Shown: positions 35,475 to 44,811 of the stretch, in pieces
Layout of the letters: every line of letters starts with the position of its first letter
Position numbering within the stretch: the stretch's first letter is position 1
Source: Bordetella parapertussis
GTDB lineage: Bacteria; Pseudomonadota; Gammaproteobacteria; Burkholderiales; Burkholderiaceae_C
Direction of reading: 5' to 3'
Assembly (NCBI GenBank): GCA_945870575.1
Contig: CAMBSK010000009.1
Span: 18,616 to 82,615 of the forward strand
Length of the DNA stretch: 64,000 nucleotides
Made by a program: the position numbers and the translations under genes
The notes under the pieces: generated by a model
Databases searched by the model: none
Seen by the model: the letters and a program-made list of their open reading frames with translations, nothing else
What the model was told of the DNA's origin: nothing

Positions 35475-36638
35475 ATGATTGAACGCACTTTATTCAGCCC
35501 CGAGCACGAATCCTTTCGTGACAGTTTCAGGCGTTTCATGCATGCTGAAATAGCTCCATTCCATGCCGGATGGGAAGAGCAAGGTTATGTAGATAAAGCG
35601 GTGTGGGGCAAAGCCGGAGTTTTGGGATTCCTGAACATGAGCATGCCGTCTGCTTTTGGTGGCGCTGATTCAGACAAACTATTTTCGATTGTTCAAATTG
35701 AAGAGCTGAGTGCGGCCGGTTTCAGCGGTATCGGTTACGTGCTGCATTCGGAAATCGTGTCACCGTATTTGTTGCACTACGCAACGCCAGAGCAAAAAAA
35801 CAAATACCTGCCGCGTTTATCGGCCGGCGAGATGGTGGGCGCGATTGCCATGACAGAGCCTTCAGCGGGCAGTGATTTGCAAGGCATTAAAACCACCGCG
35901 AGTTTGCAGACAGATGGAAGTTATTTGCTCAACGGCAGCAAAACCTACATCACCAACGGCTGGCACTCGGACCTGGTGATCGTGGTCGCCAAGACCAACC
36001 CGGCGGCCGGTGCCAAAGGTACGAGTTTGTTTTTGGTGGAAGCGGGCACGCCCGGTTTCACCAAAGGCAAGCCATTGCACAAGCTGGGCTTGAAGGCGCA
36101 AGACACATGCGAGTTGTTTTTTGACAATGTGCGATTGCCTGCCGACAGTTTGCTCGGCGGCACAGATTTTTTGAACCGCGGCTTCATTTGTCTGATGGAA
36201 CAACTGCCCTGGGAGCGTTTGCAAATTGCCATAGGTGCGGTGGCGGCATCGCAAGCGGCCATTGGCTGGACCCTGGATTTTGTGAAACAACGTCAGGTGT
36301 TTGGTCAACCCGTGGCGGCGTTTCAAAATACCCGTTTCAAGCTGGCGGAAATGCAAACCGAAGTGCAGGTTGCTCGTGTCTTCGTTGATAAATGCACAGA
36401 GTTGTTGCTGCAGGACAAACTCGATACGGCGACGGCCAGCATGGCCAAGTACTGGACCACCGATTTGCAATGCAAGGTCATGGACGAATGCGTGCAACTG
36501 CACGGCGGCAGCGGCTTCATGTGGGAGTACCCGATCACGCGCGCTTATGCCGATGCGCGTGTGCAGCGTATTTACGGCGGCACCAATGAAATCATGAAAG
36601 AAGTCATCACCCGCAGCATGGGGCTGGGATTGAAATAA
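35475..36638 (+). CDS. Acyl-CoA dehydrogenase
   Basis: FAD enzyme for the first step of beta-oxidation, 387 residues from the ATG at 35475 (MIERTLFSPEHESF, AAAGG upstream). It has AMTEPSAGSDLQGIKTTA near 120-137, FKLAEMQTEVQVAR, and the C-terminal RVQRIYGGTNEIMKEVI. The position of the MCAD catalytic Glu is Gly here (YGGT); the Glu in LPWERL near residue 247 corresponds to that of isovaleryl- and long-chain acyl-CoA dehydrogenases. This favours a long- or branched-chain substrate. It converges on the NUDIX gene. Confidence 0.92.
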   Translation: MIERTLFSPEHESFRDSFRRFMHAEIAPFHAGWEEQGYVDKAVWGKAGVLGFLNMSMPSAFGGADSDKLFSIVQIEELSAAGFSGIGYVLHSEIVSPYLLHYATPEQKNKYLPRLSAGEMVGAIAMTEPSAGSDLQGIKTTASLQTDGSYLLNGSKTYITNGWHSDLVIVVAKTNPAAGAKGTSLFLVEAGTPGFTKGKPLHKLGLKAQDTCELFFDNVRLPADSLLGGTDFLNRGFICLMEQLPWERLQIAIGAVAASQAAIGWTLDFVKQRQVFGQPVAAFQNTRFKLAEMQTEVQVARVFVDKCTELLLQDKLDTATASMAKYWTTDLQCKVMDECVQLHGGSGFMWEYPITRAYADARVQRIYGGTNEIMKEVITRSMGLGLK

Positions 36639-36647
36639 GCCCTGGCT

Positions 36648-37202
36648 TCAGGTGATGCTCAAGGTGTGAAGTTCAAACTCGCCTTTGGAGCGATCGGCAA
36701 AATAACAGCGCAATGTTTCCTTGACGGTGCGAAAAGCAAGGTCATCCCAGGGTATGTCCGCTTCGCTGAATAAACGGGCTTCCTGGGTTTCATGGCCTGG
36801 GTTGAACACCGGGCTTTGCAAAGCCGCCAGGAAAAAGAAATGCACCTGGCCTACGCGCGGTACATCAACGATGGTGAACAGGTTTTGCATTTCTATTTGC
36901 GCACCGGCTTCCTCATCGGTTTCCCTGGCTGCGCCTTCGGCCAGGGTTTCGCGCATTTCCATGAAGCCCGCAGGCAGGGTCCAAAAGCCTTTGCGCGGCT
37001 CGATGTTTCGTTTGCACAGCAAGACCTGGTCTTGCCACACCGGAACAGTGCCGACCACGTTCAGCGGGTTTTCGTAATGCACGGTGTGACACGCCGGGCA
37101 GACCGCCCGCAATCGGGTGTCGCCGTCATCCGGCAGGCGTTGACGCACAGCGGTGCCGCAGTTTTTGCAATGTTTGATTGAGGCCGGGCCGGGGTGGGAC
37201 AT
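36648..37202 (-). CDS. NUDIX hydrolase with N-terminal zinc ribbon
   Basis: The 184-residue protein has four zinc-ligand cysteines (12, 15, 35, 38) and a NUDIX box near residues 79-101 (GFMEMRETLAEGAARETDEEAGA). A zinc ribbon before the NUDIX box resembles NudC-type proteins and the NADH/ADP-ribose-like group; it lacks the long N-domain of NudC. Substrate is probably a nucleoside diphosphate derivative. Its stop lies 9 bases from that of the acyl-CoA dehydrogenase. Confidence 0.88.
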   Translation of the reverse strand: MSHPGPASIKHCKNCGTAVRQRLPDDGDTRLRAVCPACHTVHYENPLNVVGTVPVWQDQVLLCKRNIEPRKGFWTLPAGFMEMRETLAEGAARETDEEAGAQIEMQNLFTIVDVPRVGQVHFFFLAALQSPVFNPGHETQEARLFSEADIPWDDLAFRTVKETLRCYFADRSKGEFELHTLSIT

Positions 37203-37298
37203 GTTGTCGTGAAATGAGGGGCAGGGCTAACCTGTAATTCCTTGAGTTTAGGACAGTCTCGGCTCAGGCCGCCAACAGATTGGCGTTATCCTTGGAAC

Positions 37299-37937
37299 AT
37301 GAAACTGCACAACTATTTCCGTTCCTCCGCGTCCTTCAGGGTGCGTATCGCCTTGGCCCTCAAAGGTTTGTCTTATGACTACGTGCCGGTGCATCTGGCC
37401 AAGGGTGAGCAACTCAAGGACAGCTTCATGAGTCTCAACAGTGACGCCTTGGTTCCCATGCTGGAGATCGATGGTCTGCGCTTGACCCAGTCACTGGCCA
37501 TCATCGAATATCTGGAAGAAACCCGCCCCACGCCCGCCTTGCTGCCGGCCGATGCGCCCGGGCGCGCCCGGGTGAGAGCGCTGTCGCAGTCCATCGCCTG
37601 CGAAATCCATCCTTTGAACAATTTGCGTGTGTTGAAGTACTTGAGCAATACCCTCAAGCTGGATGAAGACAGCAAAAACACCTGGTACCGCCATTGGGTG
37701 CGCTTAGGGCTCCAGGCGTTTGAGCAGCAACTGGCACATTCCCCGTCGGGCCCGTATTGCCACGGCGATACCCCGGGCATGGCCGATTGCGTGCTGGTGC
37801 CGCAAATCTTCAACGGCAAACGCTTTAACGTGGATTTCTCCGGCCTGGACAAAACCATGGCGGTTTTCCAGGCTTGCATGGACTTGCCCGCATTTCAACA
37901 AGCCCAGCCCAGCGCTTGCCCTGACTTTGAAGCTTGA
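37299..37937 (+). CDS. maiA: Maleylacetoacetate isomerase (zeta-class GST)
   Basis: Glutathione-dependent isomerase of tyrosine/homogentisate breakdown. The 212-residue protein starts MKLHNYFRSSASFRVRIALALKGL, with the zeta-class SSxSxRVRIAL active-site motif at residues 8-18, and has LAIIEYLEETRP near 67. No other tyrosine catabolic gene is adjacent, so another GST role is possible. The 3' end overlaps pgeF. Confidence 0.88.
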   Translation: MKLHNYFRSSASFRVRIALALKGLSYDYVPVHLAKGEQLKDSFMSLNSDALVPMLEIDGLRLTQSLAIIEYLEETRPTPALLPADAPGRARVRALSQSIACEIHPLNNLRVLKYLSNTLKLDEDSKNTWYRHWVRLGLQAFEQQLAHSPSGPYCHGDTPGMADCVLVPQIFNGKRFNVDFSGLDKTMAVFQACMDLPAFQQAQPSACPDFEA

Positions 37938-38667
37938 ATTACCTCTTTGGCCTGGCGCGCGCTTGTTTTGCAGCGGCCGCAGCGGCGGCGTCTCCGTAGC
38001 GCCCTATGACAGCCTGAATCTGGGTGACCATGTCGGCGATGATCCGGTCATGGTGGCCATCAACCGCCAGCGCTTGGCGCATTTATGGGGTGCGCGTCCG
38101 GTGTTCATGCAACAGGTTCACGGCACAGAGCTGGTGTGCATTGATTCAATGCCTGAAGGACAGTTGCTGCAAGCCGACGCCTGTTGGAGCACCCGGCCCG
38201 GCCAAGCCTGCACCATCATGGTGGCCGACTGCCTGCCTGTGCTTTTTTACCTGCGCAGCGCACGGGTGGTGGCCGCCGCCCACGCCGGCTGGCGTGGACT
38301 GGCCGCAGGCGTGCTGCAAACCACCTTGAACAAACTGTCTGAATTCGGCGATCTGCAAGACCTGCGCGTTTGGCTGGGGCCTTGCATAGGACCGCAGGCT
38401 TTTGAAGTCGGACCCGAGGTTATGCAGGCTTTTTGCGCCTCGGATGCCTTGACGGCCGGTGGATTCAAACAGGCTGCCGCGCCGGACAAATACATGGCTG
38501 ACTTGGCTTGGCTGGCCCGACACTTATTGCGTCAATACGGGTTGACAGATGTGCAGGGCAACGACAGCAGCGCCCCCTGGTGCACCTTTTTACAGCAGAC
38601 AAGCTTTTTTTCCCACCGGCGTGACGGGGTCAGTGGCAGGTTCGCTGCGGGTATAGCCTTAGTTTAA
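37927..38667 (+). CDS. pgeF: Peptidoglycan-editing/polyphenol-oxidase-like protein PgeF
   Basis: YfiH-family (laccase domain) protein, shown in E. coli to remove misplaced L-Ser from peptidoglycan precursors; also reported as a purine nucleoside phosphorylase-like enzyme. The sequence contains RSGGVSVAPYDSLNLGDHVGDDP, QQVHGTELV, the metal ligands in MVADCLPVLF and AAAHAGWRGLAAGV, and GPCIGPQAFEV. No ATG, GTG or clear ribosome site precedes residue 1; TTG at 37927 (246 residues) is the best fit and overlaps maiA by 11 bases, with CTG at 37921 as alternative. Translation is probably coupled to maiA. Confidence 0.88.
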   Translation: MKLELPLWPGARLFCSGRSGGVSVAPYDSLNLGDHVGDDPVMVAINRQRLAHLWGARPVFMQQVHGTELVCIDSMPEGQLLQADACWSTRPGQACTIMVADCLPVLFYLRSARVVAAAHAGWRGLAAGVLQTTLNKLSEFGDLQDLRVWLGPCIGPQAFEVGPEVMQAFCASDALTAGGFKQAAAPDKYMADLAWLARHLLRQYGLTDVQGNDSSAPWCTFLQQTSFFSHRRDGVSGRFAAGIALV

Positions 38668-38734
38668 ATTTTGTCAGTGTTTTGTCGGTATCTATGGCTT
38701 AAGATGGTTATCAAACAGTCTAAATACCCCGAAC

Positions 38735-40324
38735 ATGAAGTCTTTACCCGTCATGAGTTTTCCGCCTGAGCAACTCGCCAAACTGCAAGCGGATTACGCC
38801 CAGGAAATGCAGCAACTGTGGCAACAGGGCTTGCAGACCAATCCGGTACTTAAAGACAGACGCTTCGCCGCTGAGGCCTGGCAGCACAACCCGGTAGCTG
38901 CTTTCAATGCCGCCATGTACCTGCTGAATGCGCGTACTTTGTTGAGCATGAGCGACATGGTGGACACAGACGAAAAAACCCGTGCGCGTATCCGCTTCTC
39001 GATTGAACAATGGGTGGCAGCAGCCGCGCCGAGCAACTTTCTGGCATTCAACGCCGATGCCCAGCAAAAAGCCATAGACACCAAGGGCGAGAGCATCATG
39101 CAAGGCGTGCAAAACATGTTGCACGATATGCGTCAAGGCCATGTGTCCATGACAGATGAAAGCAAGTTCGAGGTCGGCAAAAACGTTGCCGGTAGCGAAG
39201 GCGCAGTTGTTTTTGAAAATGAGATTTTTCAGCTCATCGAGTACAAGCCGTTGACCCTTAAGGTGTTCCAACGTCCGTTTCTGCTGGTGCCGCCTTGCAT
39301 CAACAAGTTTTACATCCTCGATCTGCAACCGGCCAATTCATTTATTCGCCACGTGGTGGAACAGGGACACCGCACGTTTGTCGTCAGCTGGCGCAACCCG
39401 GACGCGTCCATGAACCACGCCACCTGGGACGACTATGTGGAAAAAGGCGTGATACAGGCCATAGAGGTGGCGCGCAGCATAGGCAATATGCCGCAAATCA
39501 ATGCGCTGGGTTTTTGCGTCGGCGGCACGCTGCTGACCAGCGCTTTGGCGGTGCTGGCGGCGCGCGGCCAAGACCCGGTGGCCAGCGCCACTTTGTTGAC
39601 CACGTTGGTTGATTTCAAAGATGTGGGCGTGCTAGATGTGTTCATAGACGAGCCTTTTGTGCAGTACCGCGAAGCCCAGTTCTCTCAAGGCGGGCTGATG
39701 GCCGGGCGCGACATGGCTTCTACCTTCAGTTTTTTGCGCCCCAACGACCTGGTGTGGAACTACGTGGTCGGCAATTACCTCAAAGGCGAGACGCCGCCGC
39801 CGTTTGATTTGTTGTACTGGAACAGCGATGCGACCAACTTGCCGGGTCCTTTGTATGCCTGGTATTTGCGCCAGACCTATCTGGAAAACAACCTGGTCAA
39901 ACCCGGCAAAGCGGTGATCTGCGGCGAAAAAATCGATTTGCGAAAAGTAGATCTGCCCGTGTACATCTACGGTTCGCGCGAAGACCATATTGTTCCCATC
40001 TCTGCGGCTTATGCGTCCACGCAAGCACTGCCCGGCCCTAAGCGTTTTGTCATGGGCGCGTCCGGTCACATTGCCGGCGTCATCAACCCGCCTGCCTCCG
40101 GTAAGCGCAACCATTGGCTGGCCAAGTCCGCCGACTTCCCCAAGTCCGCTGATGAATGGATAGCCAAGGCAGAAGAAAACCCCGGCAGCTGGTGGCCCGA
40201 TTGGTACGCCTGGCTGAAGAAACACGCCGGTCAGCAAATTGCAGCCCCCAAGACCTACGGCAGAGGCAAACACAAGCTCATAGAACCTGCGCCTGGCCGT
40301 TACGTCAAAGCCAAGGCCGGCTGA
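38735..40324 (+). CDS. phaC: Class I poly(3-hydroxyalkanoate) synthase
   Basis: Polymerises (R)-3-hydroxybutyryl-CoA into storage polyester on granules. The 529-residue protein has the lipase-like box GFCVGG with nucleophile Cys261, catalytic Asp417 (GSREDHIVP) and His445 (ASGHIAG), plus the PHA-synthase N-terminal domain (NPLR/MNHATWDDYVEKGV region). It is shorter than typical class I enzymes (around 560-590), mainly at the N-terminus. phaB follows 33 bases later; phaA is not in the window. Confidence 0.95.
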   Translation: MKSLPVMSFPPEQLAKLQADYAQEMQQLWQQGLQTNPVLKDRRFAAEAWQHNPVAAFNAAMYLLNARTLLSMSDMVDTDEKTRARIRFSIEQWVAAAAPSNFLAFNADAQQKAIDTKGESIMQGVQNMLHDMRQGHVSMTDESKFEVGKNVAGSEGAVVFENEIFQLIEYKPLTLKVFQRPFLLVPPCINKFYILDLQPANSFIRHVVEQGHRTFVVSWRNPDASMNHATWDDYVEKGVIQAIEVARSIGNMPQINALGFCVGGTLLTSALAVLAARGQDPVASATLLTTLVDFKDVGVLDVFIDEPFVQYREAQFSQGGLMAGRDMASTFSFLRPNDLVWNYVVGNYLKGETPPPFDLLYWNSDATNLPGPLYAWYLRQTYLENNLVKPGKAVICGEKIDLRKVDLPVYIYGSREDHIVPISAAYASTQALPGPKRFVMGASGHIAGVINPPASGKRNHWLAKSADFPKSADEWIAKAEENPGSWWPDWYAWLKKHAGQQIAAPKTYGRGKHKLIEPAPGRYVKAKAG

Positions 40325-40357
40325 TACCCCTTTTAAAACCATCTGAGGAATATAAAC

Positions 40358-41095
40358 ATGAGTCAAAAACTTGCTTACGTCACCGGCGGCATGGGCGGTA
40401 TCGGTACAGCCATATGCCAGCGCCTGCACAAAATGGGCTACAAAGTCATTGCCGGTTGCGGTCCCAGCCGTGACTTTGACAAATGGCTGGGCGAGCAAAA
40501 AGCCATGGGCTATTCTTTTTACGCGTCGGTCGGCAATGTGGCCGATTGGGAATCCACCACCGCAGCGTTCACCAAAGCCGTACAGGAACACGGTGTCATT
40601 GACGTGCTGGTGAACAACGCCGGTATCACGCGCGACCGCATGTTCTTGAAAATGACGCCGGAAGATTGGAAGGCGGTGATCGACACCAACTTGAACGCCA
40701 TGTTCAACGTCACCAAGCAAGTGGTGCCTGGCATGGTCGAAAAAGGCTGGGGCCGCATCATTCAGATTTCTTCTGTGAACGGTGAAAAAGGCCAATCTGG
40801 TCAAACCAATTACTCTGCGGCCAAGGCCGGTATGCACGGCTTTACCATGGCGCTGGCGCAGGAAATGGCCAACAAGGGCGTGACGGTGAACACGGTCAGC
40901 CCGGGGTATATTGGCACTGACATGGTCAAGGCCATCAAGCCTGAGATTCTGGAAAAAATTGTCGCAACGATTCCTGTCAAGCGCTTGGGCACACCCGAAG
41001 AAATCGGCTCCATCGTCGGCTGGCTGGCTGGCGACGAATCAGGCTTTACCACCGGTGCAGATTTTTCCTGCAACGGCGGACTTCACATGGGATGA
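40358..41095 (+). CDS. phaB: Acetoacetyl-CoA reductase
   Basis: NADPH-dependent SDR that makes (R)-3-hydroxybutyryl-CoA for PhaC. The 245-residue protein starts MSQKLAYVTGGMGGIG, with NNAGITRD near residue 87, SSVNG and the catalytic Tyr152/Lys156 pair (YSAAK), ending in NGGLHMG as in PhaB proteins. TGAGGA upstream of the ATG is a good ribosome site. The stop overlaps the next gene by 4 bases. Confidence 0.96.
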   Translation: MSQKLAYVTGGMGGIGTAICQRLHKMGYKVIAGCGPSRDFDKWLGEQKAMGYSFYASVGNVADWESTTAAFTKAVQEHGVIDVLVNNAGITRDRMFLKMTPEDWKAVIDTNLNAMFNVTKQVVPGMVEKGWGRIIQISSVNGEKGQSGQTNYSAAKAGMHGFTMALAQEMANKGVTVNTVSPGYIGTDMVKAIKPEILEKIVATIPVKRLGTPEEIGSIVGWLAGDESGFTTGADFSCNGGLHMG

Positions 41096-42084
41096 CACGA
41101 ATGAAAGCAGCTTGGTACGAAAAAAACGGCACAGCCCGCGATGTGATGATCGTCGGCGAACAGCCCACCCCGCAACCCGCTGCCGGCGAGGTGCGGGTGG
41201 CTTTGCATTGCAGCGGTGTCAATCCGTCTGACGTCAAGTCGCGTACCGCCAGGCCCCCGGGCGGCACGCTGATCATTCCTCACAGCGACGGTGCAGGCAT
41301 CATCGATGCGGTCGGCGAGGGCGTAGACACATCGCGCATAGGCGAACGCGTCTGGACCTGGAATGCGCAGTGGCAACGCCCGTTCGGGACCGCTGCCCAG
41401 TTCGTGTGTCTGCCGTCAGCACAGGCTGCCTCCTTACCTGATGATGTGTCGTTCCAGATCGGTGCCTGCATGGGCATACCGGGTTTGACAGCCTTGCAGG
41501 CGTTTCGCTTTGCCGGGGACGTGACCAAACAAACCGTTCTTGTCACCGGTGCTTCATCTGCGGTGGGTCATTACGTGACCCAAATGCTCAAACGAATCGG
41601 CGCCAGAGTCATAGGCACTGTGGGTTCTGAAGCTAAGGCGACGCATGCCAAAGCTGCTGGTGCAGACCATTGCTTGTTTTACAAAAGCGAAGACGTGGTC
41701 GCCCGGGTCAAGGAATTGACTGACGGCAAAGGTGTAGACACCATCATCGACATGGATTTTTCCACCACGGTTCAGTGGATGACGCAAGGTATTTTGCGTC
41801 CTCACGGGCACCTGGTCTGCTATGGCTCGAACCCGCCCATGGACGTGCTTGTCAATTTCCGCGCCATGTTGTTCAATTCCTTCACCTTGAGTTTCTTTCT
41901 GGTGTATGACTTGCCTCAAGAGCAGCGCGCACCCTCCGTCTACACCTTGAATGCCATGTTGAAAAACAAGCATTTGATTCACAGCATAGGCGCCGAGTTC
42001 AGCTTGGACCAGGTGGTTCAGGCGCACGAAACCGTCGAAGCCGGTAAAACCATTGGCAATGTGGTGATCAATATCGCGCATTGA
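41092..42084 (+). CDS. MDR-family quinone oxidoreductase-like enzyme
   Basis: A 330-residue zinc-independent medium-chain reductase: MKAAWYEKNG start, HSDGAGIIDAVGEGV near residues 63-77, and the NADPH-binding VLVTGASSAVGHYVTQML near 150. No structural zinc cysteines are present, as in quinone reductase / zeta-crystallin types. Start could be ATG 41092 (overlapping phaB by ATGA) or the ATG three codons later. Coupling to phaC-phaB suggests co-expression, but a role in PHB metabolism is not shown. Confidence 0.87.
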   Translation: MTRMKAAWYEKNGTARDVMIVGEQPTPQPAAGEVRVALHCSGVNPSDVKSRTARPPGGTLIIPHSDGAGIIDAVGEGVDTSRIGERVWTWNAQWQRPFGTAAQFVCLPSAQAASLPDDVSFQIGACMGIPGLTALQAFRFAGDVTKQTVLVTGASSAVGHYVTQMLKRIGARVIGTVGSEAKATHAKAAGADHCLFYKSEDVVARVKELTDGKGVDTIIDMDFSTTVQWMTQGILRPHGHLVCYGSNPPMDVLVNFRAMLFNSFTLSFFLVYDLPQEQRAPSVYTLNAMLKNKHLIHSIGAEFSLDQVVQAHETVEAGKTIGNVVINIAH

Positions 42085-42139
42085 GCATTGGCAGGCGCCG
42101 CTGACTGTTAGCTGGGCGCCGGGTTGGATTGGTCGTCGT

Positions 42140-42805
42140 ATGTTTGTCATGAAAAAGACCTTTGCCATTTTTTTACATCACCCGACCTGCTCCACTGATT
42201 CAGTCAATGGATTGATGGCGGCGTTAGCACCCATGGCGCAAATCAAGTTATTCACCAAGCACAAGGTAGCTGCCGGTTTTTTTGATGATGTGGACTTGGT
42301 GGTGTTTCCCGGCGGCGACGGTGAAGCCACCGCGTTTCGCAGCGTGCTTAAACCCAATCTTGCGGATGTGCGCGCCTTCATGCAGCGTGGCGGTAAATAC
42401 CTGGGTATTTGCATGGGCGCGTATTGGGCGGATGCGTATTACTTCAACCTGCTGAAAAGCACGCGTTGTGTGCAATACATCAAACGCCCCAAAGCCGATA
42501 TCCGCTCCTCCTACGGCACCACCGCCCCGATAAATTGGCGAGGCAAGCCGCAACGCATGTATTTTTACGACGGCCCGACATTCACCGGCGGCAGTTTTGA
42601 TACCGTGGCCAGTTATGCCAATGGCGACCCGATGGCAATTGTCCAGGGTTCAGTCGGTCTGGTGGGCTGCCATCTGGAAAGCCAGGCGCATTGGTACAGC
42701 AAAAAATACATGCAGCCGTATTGGCATCATCAGTCCCACCATCCCATGCTTTGCCAGTTTGTGGCGGACTATTTATTGCAATCGCAGCAAATGCACTTGT
42801 TTTGA
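42140..42805 (+). CDS. BPL_N-domain (glutamine amidotransferase-like) protein
   Basis: A protein of about 218-221 residues with a class I glutamine-amidotransferase-like fold as in the BPL_N domain of biotin-protein-ligase homologs. VVFPGGDGEATAF near 52-64 and GICMGAYWADAYYF near 91-104 give the GxCxG nucleophile elbow; YFYDGPTF follows. No ligase domain is attached, so it does not biotinylate on this evidence. Start is ATG 42140 or the ATG three codons later (MKKTFAIFLHH). It precedes dusA. Confidence 0.75.
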   Translation: MFVMKKTFAIFLHHPTCSTDSVNGLMAALAPMAQIKLFTKHKVAAGFFDDVDLVVFPGGDGEATAFRSVLKPNLADVRAFMQRGGKYLGICMGAYWADAYYFNLLKSTRCVQYIKRPKADIRSSYGTTAPINWRGKPQRMYFYDGPTFTGGSFDTVASYANGDPMAIVQGSVGLVGCHLESQAHWYSKKYMQPYWHHQSHHPMLCQFVADYLLQSQQMHLF

Positions 42806-42825
42806 TCGCAGTACGATATATCACC

Positions 42826-43854
42826 TTGAAAAATAATCCGGATTCACAGTCGTTAGACAGACGTTTGAGCGTAGCACCCATGATGGATTGGACCGACCGC
42901 CATTGCCGTTACTTTCATCGTTTGCTTTCTCGTCACGCCTTGCTCTATACGGAAATGGTCACCACCGGTGCACTCATTCACGGGGACCAACCGCGTCACT
43001 TGGATTTCAATTCAGAAGAACATCCGGTCGCCTTGCAACTAGGCGGGAGCGAACCCGCAGATTTGGCGCAAGCTGCGAAATTGGGTGAGCAATGGGGTTA
43101 TGACGAAATCAACCTGAACTGCGGTTGCCCGTCCGAGCGTGTTCAACGGGGTGCGTTTGGTGCCTGCTTGATGGCGGAGCCGAAGTTGGTGGCAGACGGT
43201 GTCAAGGCCATGGTGGATGTGGTGTCCGTGCCTGTCACGGTCAAGCACCGCATTGGGATTGACAGGATTGAAAGCTATGACTTTGTCCGCGACTTTGTGG
43301 GCACGGTGGCCGAGGCCGGTTGCCGTGCTTTCATCGTGCACGCGCGCAATGCCTGGCTGCAAGGCATTTCTCCCAAAGAAAACCGTGAACTGCCGCCGCT
43401 CAAACCTGACTGGGTGCTGCGTTTGAAAGCTGACTTTCCTGCCTTGCAGTTTTCCATCAATGGCGGCATCACGTCTATGGCGCAAATACACCAGCACTTA
43501 CAGCAGCTTGACGGCGTCATGGTCGGGCGCGAGGCCTACCACAACCCTTGGTTACTCAGCGAGTGGGACGAGGCGTTGGGCGAAGCGCGTTTTTGCCTGA
43601 CGCGCGACGAGGTCGAAGCGCAAATGGTGGTTTATATGCAAACACAAGCCAAGCTGGGTGTGCCCTGGTTTGCCGCTTCTCGCCATATGCTGGGCTTGAG
43701 GCACGGGCAGAAGGGCGCACGCAAGTGGCGGCAGGTGTGGAGCGATCACCGCTTAAAACATTCGCCGGTTGCCGAGGTGGCATTGCTGGCTAAGCAGGCT
43801 TTGGCTGAATACGCAGGCGCGTCTCACCCGGAGTTGCTGTCACAGCTGAACTGA
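42826..43854 (+). CDS. dusA: tRNA-dihydrouridine(20/20a) synthase DusA
   Basis: FMN enzyme reducing U20/U20a in the tRNA D-loop. It has SVAPMMDWTDRHCRYFHRLLSRHALLYTEMVTTGA near the start, the EINLNCGCPSERVQRGAFGACLM segment bearing the conserved cysteines, VKHRIGID, and NGGI near 215. No ATG or GTG precedes the conserved core; TTG at 42826 (342 residues, MKNNPDSQSLDRRLSVAPMM) fits the family N-terminus best, while TTG 42802 is an alternative. The gene starts 20 bases after the BPL_N gene. Confidence 0.93.
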   Translation: MKNNPDSQSLDRRLSVAPMMDWTDRHCRYFHRLLSRHALLYTEMVTTGALIHGDQPRHLDFNSEEHPVALQLGGSEPADLAQAAKLGEQWGYDEINLNCGCPSERVQRGAFGACLMAEPKLVADGVKAMVDVVSVPVTVKHRIGIDRIESYDFVRDFVGTVAEAGCRAFIVHARNAWLQGISPKENRELPPLKPDWVLRLKADFPALQFSINGGITSMAQIHQHLQQLDGVMVGREAYHNPWLLSEWDEALGEARFCLTRDEVEAQMVVYMQTQAKLGVPWFAASRHMLGLRHGQKGARKWRQVWSDHRLKHSPVAEVALLAKQALAEYAGASHPELLSQLN

Positions 43855-43857
43855 TTC

Positions 43858-44811
43858 ATGGGTTTGACAGCTTCCCCGCGACTGGCGGTTTTTGCGATTT
43901 GGCTCATCCCTGCTTTGTGGTCACTCAATTACCTGGGCGCGCGGCTCTCTCCCGGCGTGGTGCAGCCGCATACGCTGGCGCTGGGTCGCTGGCTCATTGT
44001 TGCCGGTGTGCTGGGGTTTTTCTGTCGCAAAGAACTGTGGTTGCACCGCAGCCAGATCCGTCAGCAATGGAGGCAGTACCTGGCGCTGGGTTTTGCCGGC
44101 ATGGTGGCTTGCGGCGCCTGGGTGTATGCGGCGGCCAGAACTTCCCCGGCCATGAATATCGCCCTGATTTACGCCTGTTCGCCGGTGCTCATCAGTGCCG
44201 GGGCGGCTTTCTGGCTGCATGAGCGATTGCGTTGGTGGCAGATGACGGGTTTTGCTTTAGCAATTGCCGGGGTAGGCCATGTGGTGGTCAAAGGCCAATG
44301 GTTGACGTTATCTCAGGTGCAATGGGTCAGTGGCGACTTTCTGGTGTTGTTGGCCGCGATCTGCTGGGCGGTGTTTGCTTTGCTACAAAAGCACTGGCCT
44401 TCACCGCTAAGCGCGTTTGCCAGACTGGCAGTGATGTCCCTGGCAGGCTGTGTGCTGTTGTTACCGTTTGTGGCCTGGGAATACAGCCAGCCGGATAAGC
44501 CGAAGTGGAGCTGGTTGGCTACCGAGTTGGTGCTGCTGGTCGGTTTGTTGCCCGGCATATTTGCATACACCTTGTACGGCTGGGCGCAAACTGTGCTCGG
44601 TGCCAGTCGGGTCGGCATGGCCATGTACCTGGCCCCGTTATGGGCTGCTGTGGTGTCCAGGGTTTTTTTGGCGGAACCGCTGGGTTGGCACCACCTGGTT
44701 GGTGCATTGCTGATATTGCCAGGGGTTGCTCTTGTGCAAAGGTCTGAAAAAGTTGACAACCATCAGTCTGCTATTCCTGACACTACCTGGCTGAAGCCGC
44801 CGTCCACATAA
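43858..44811 (+). CDS. EamA/DMT-superfamily transporter
   Basis: Ten predicted membrane helices in 317 residues, arranged as two EamA repeats (about 15-145 and 160-290), with [14 protein letters not shown] and the second-repeat [12 protein letters not shown] ends. Such proteins export amino acids or metabolites; the substrate is unknown. It starts 3 bases after dusA. Its last 49 bases overlap the end of the convergent fabI gene. Confidence 0.88.
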   Translation: MGLTASPRLAVFAIWLIPALWSLNYLGARLSPGVVQPHTLALGRWLIVAGVLGFFCRKELWLHRSQIRQQWRQYLALGFAGMVACGAWVYAAARTSPAMNIALIYACSPVLISAGAAFWLHERLRWWQMTGFALAIAGVGHVVVKGQWLTLSQVQWVSGDFLVLLAAICWAVFALLQKHWPSPLSAFARLAVMSLAGCVLLLPFVAWEYSQPDKPKWSWLATELVLLVGLLPGIFAYTLYGWAQTVLGASRVGMAMYLAPLWAAVVSRVFLAEPLGWHHLVGALLILPGVALVQRSEKVDNHQSAIPDTTWLKPPST

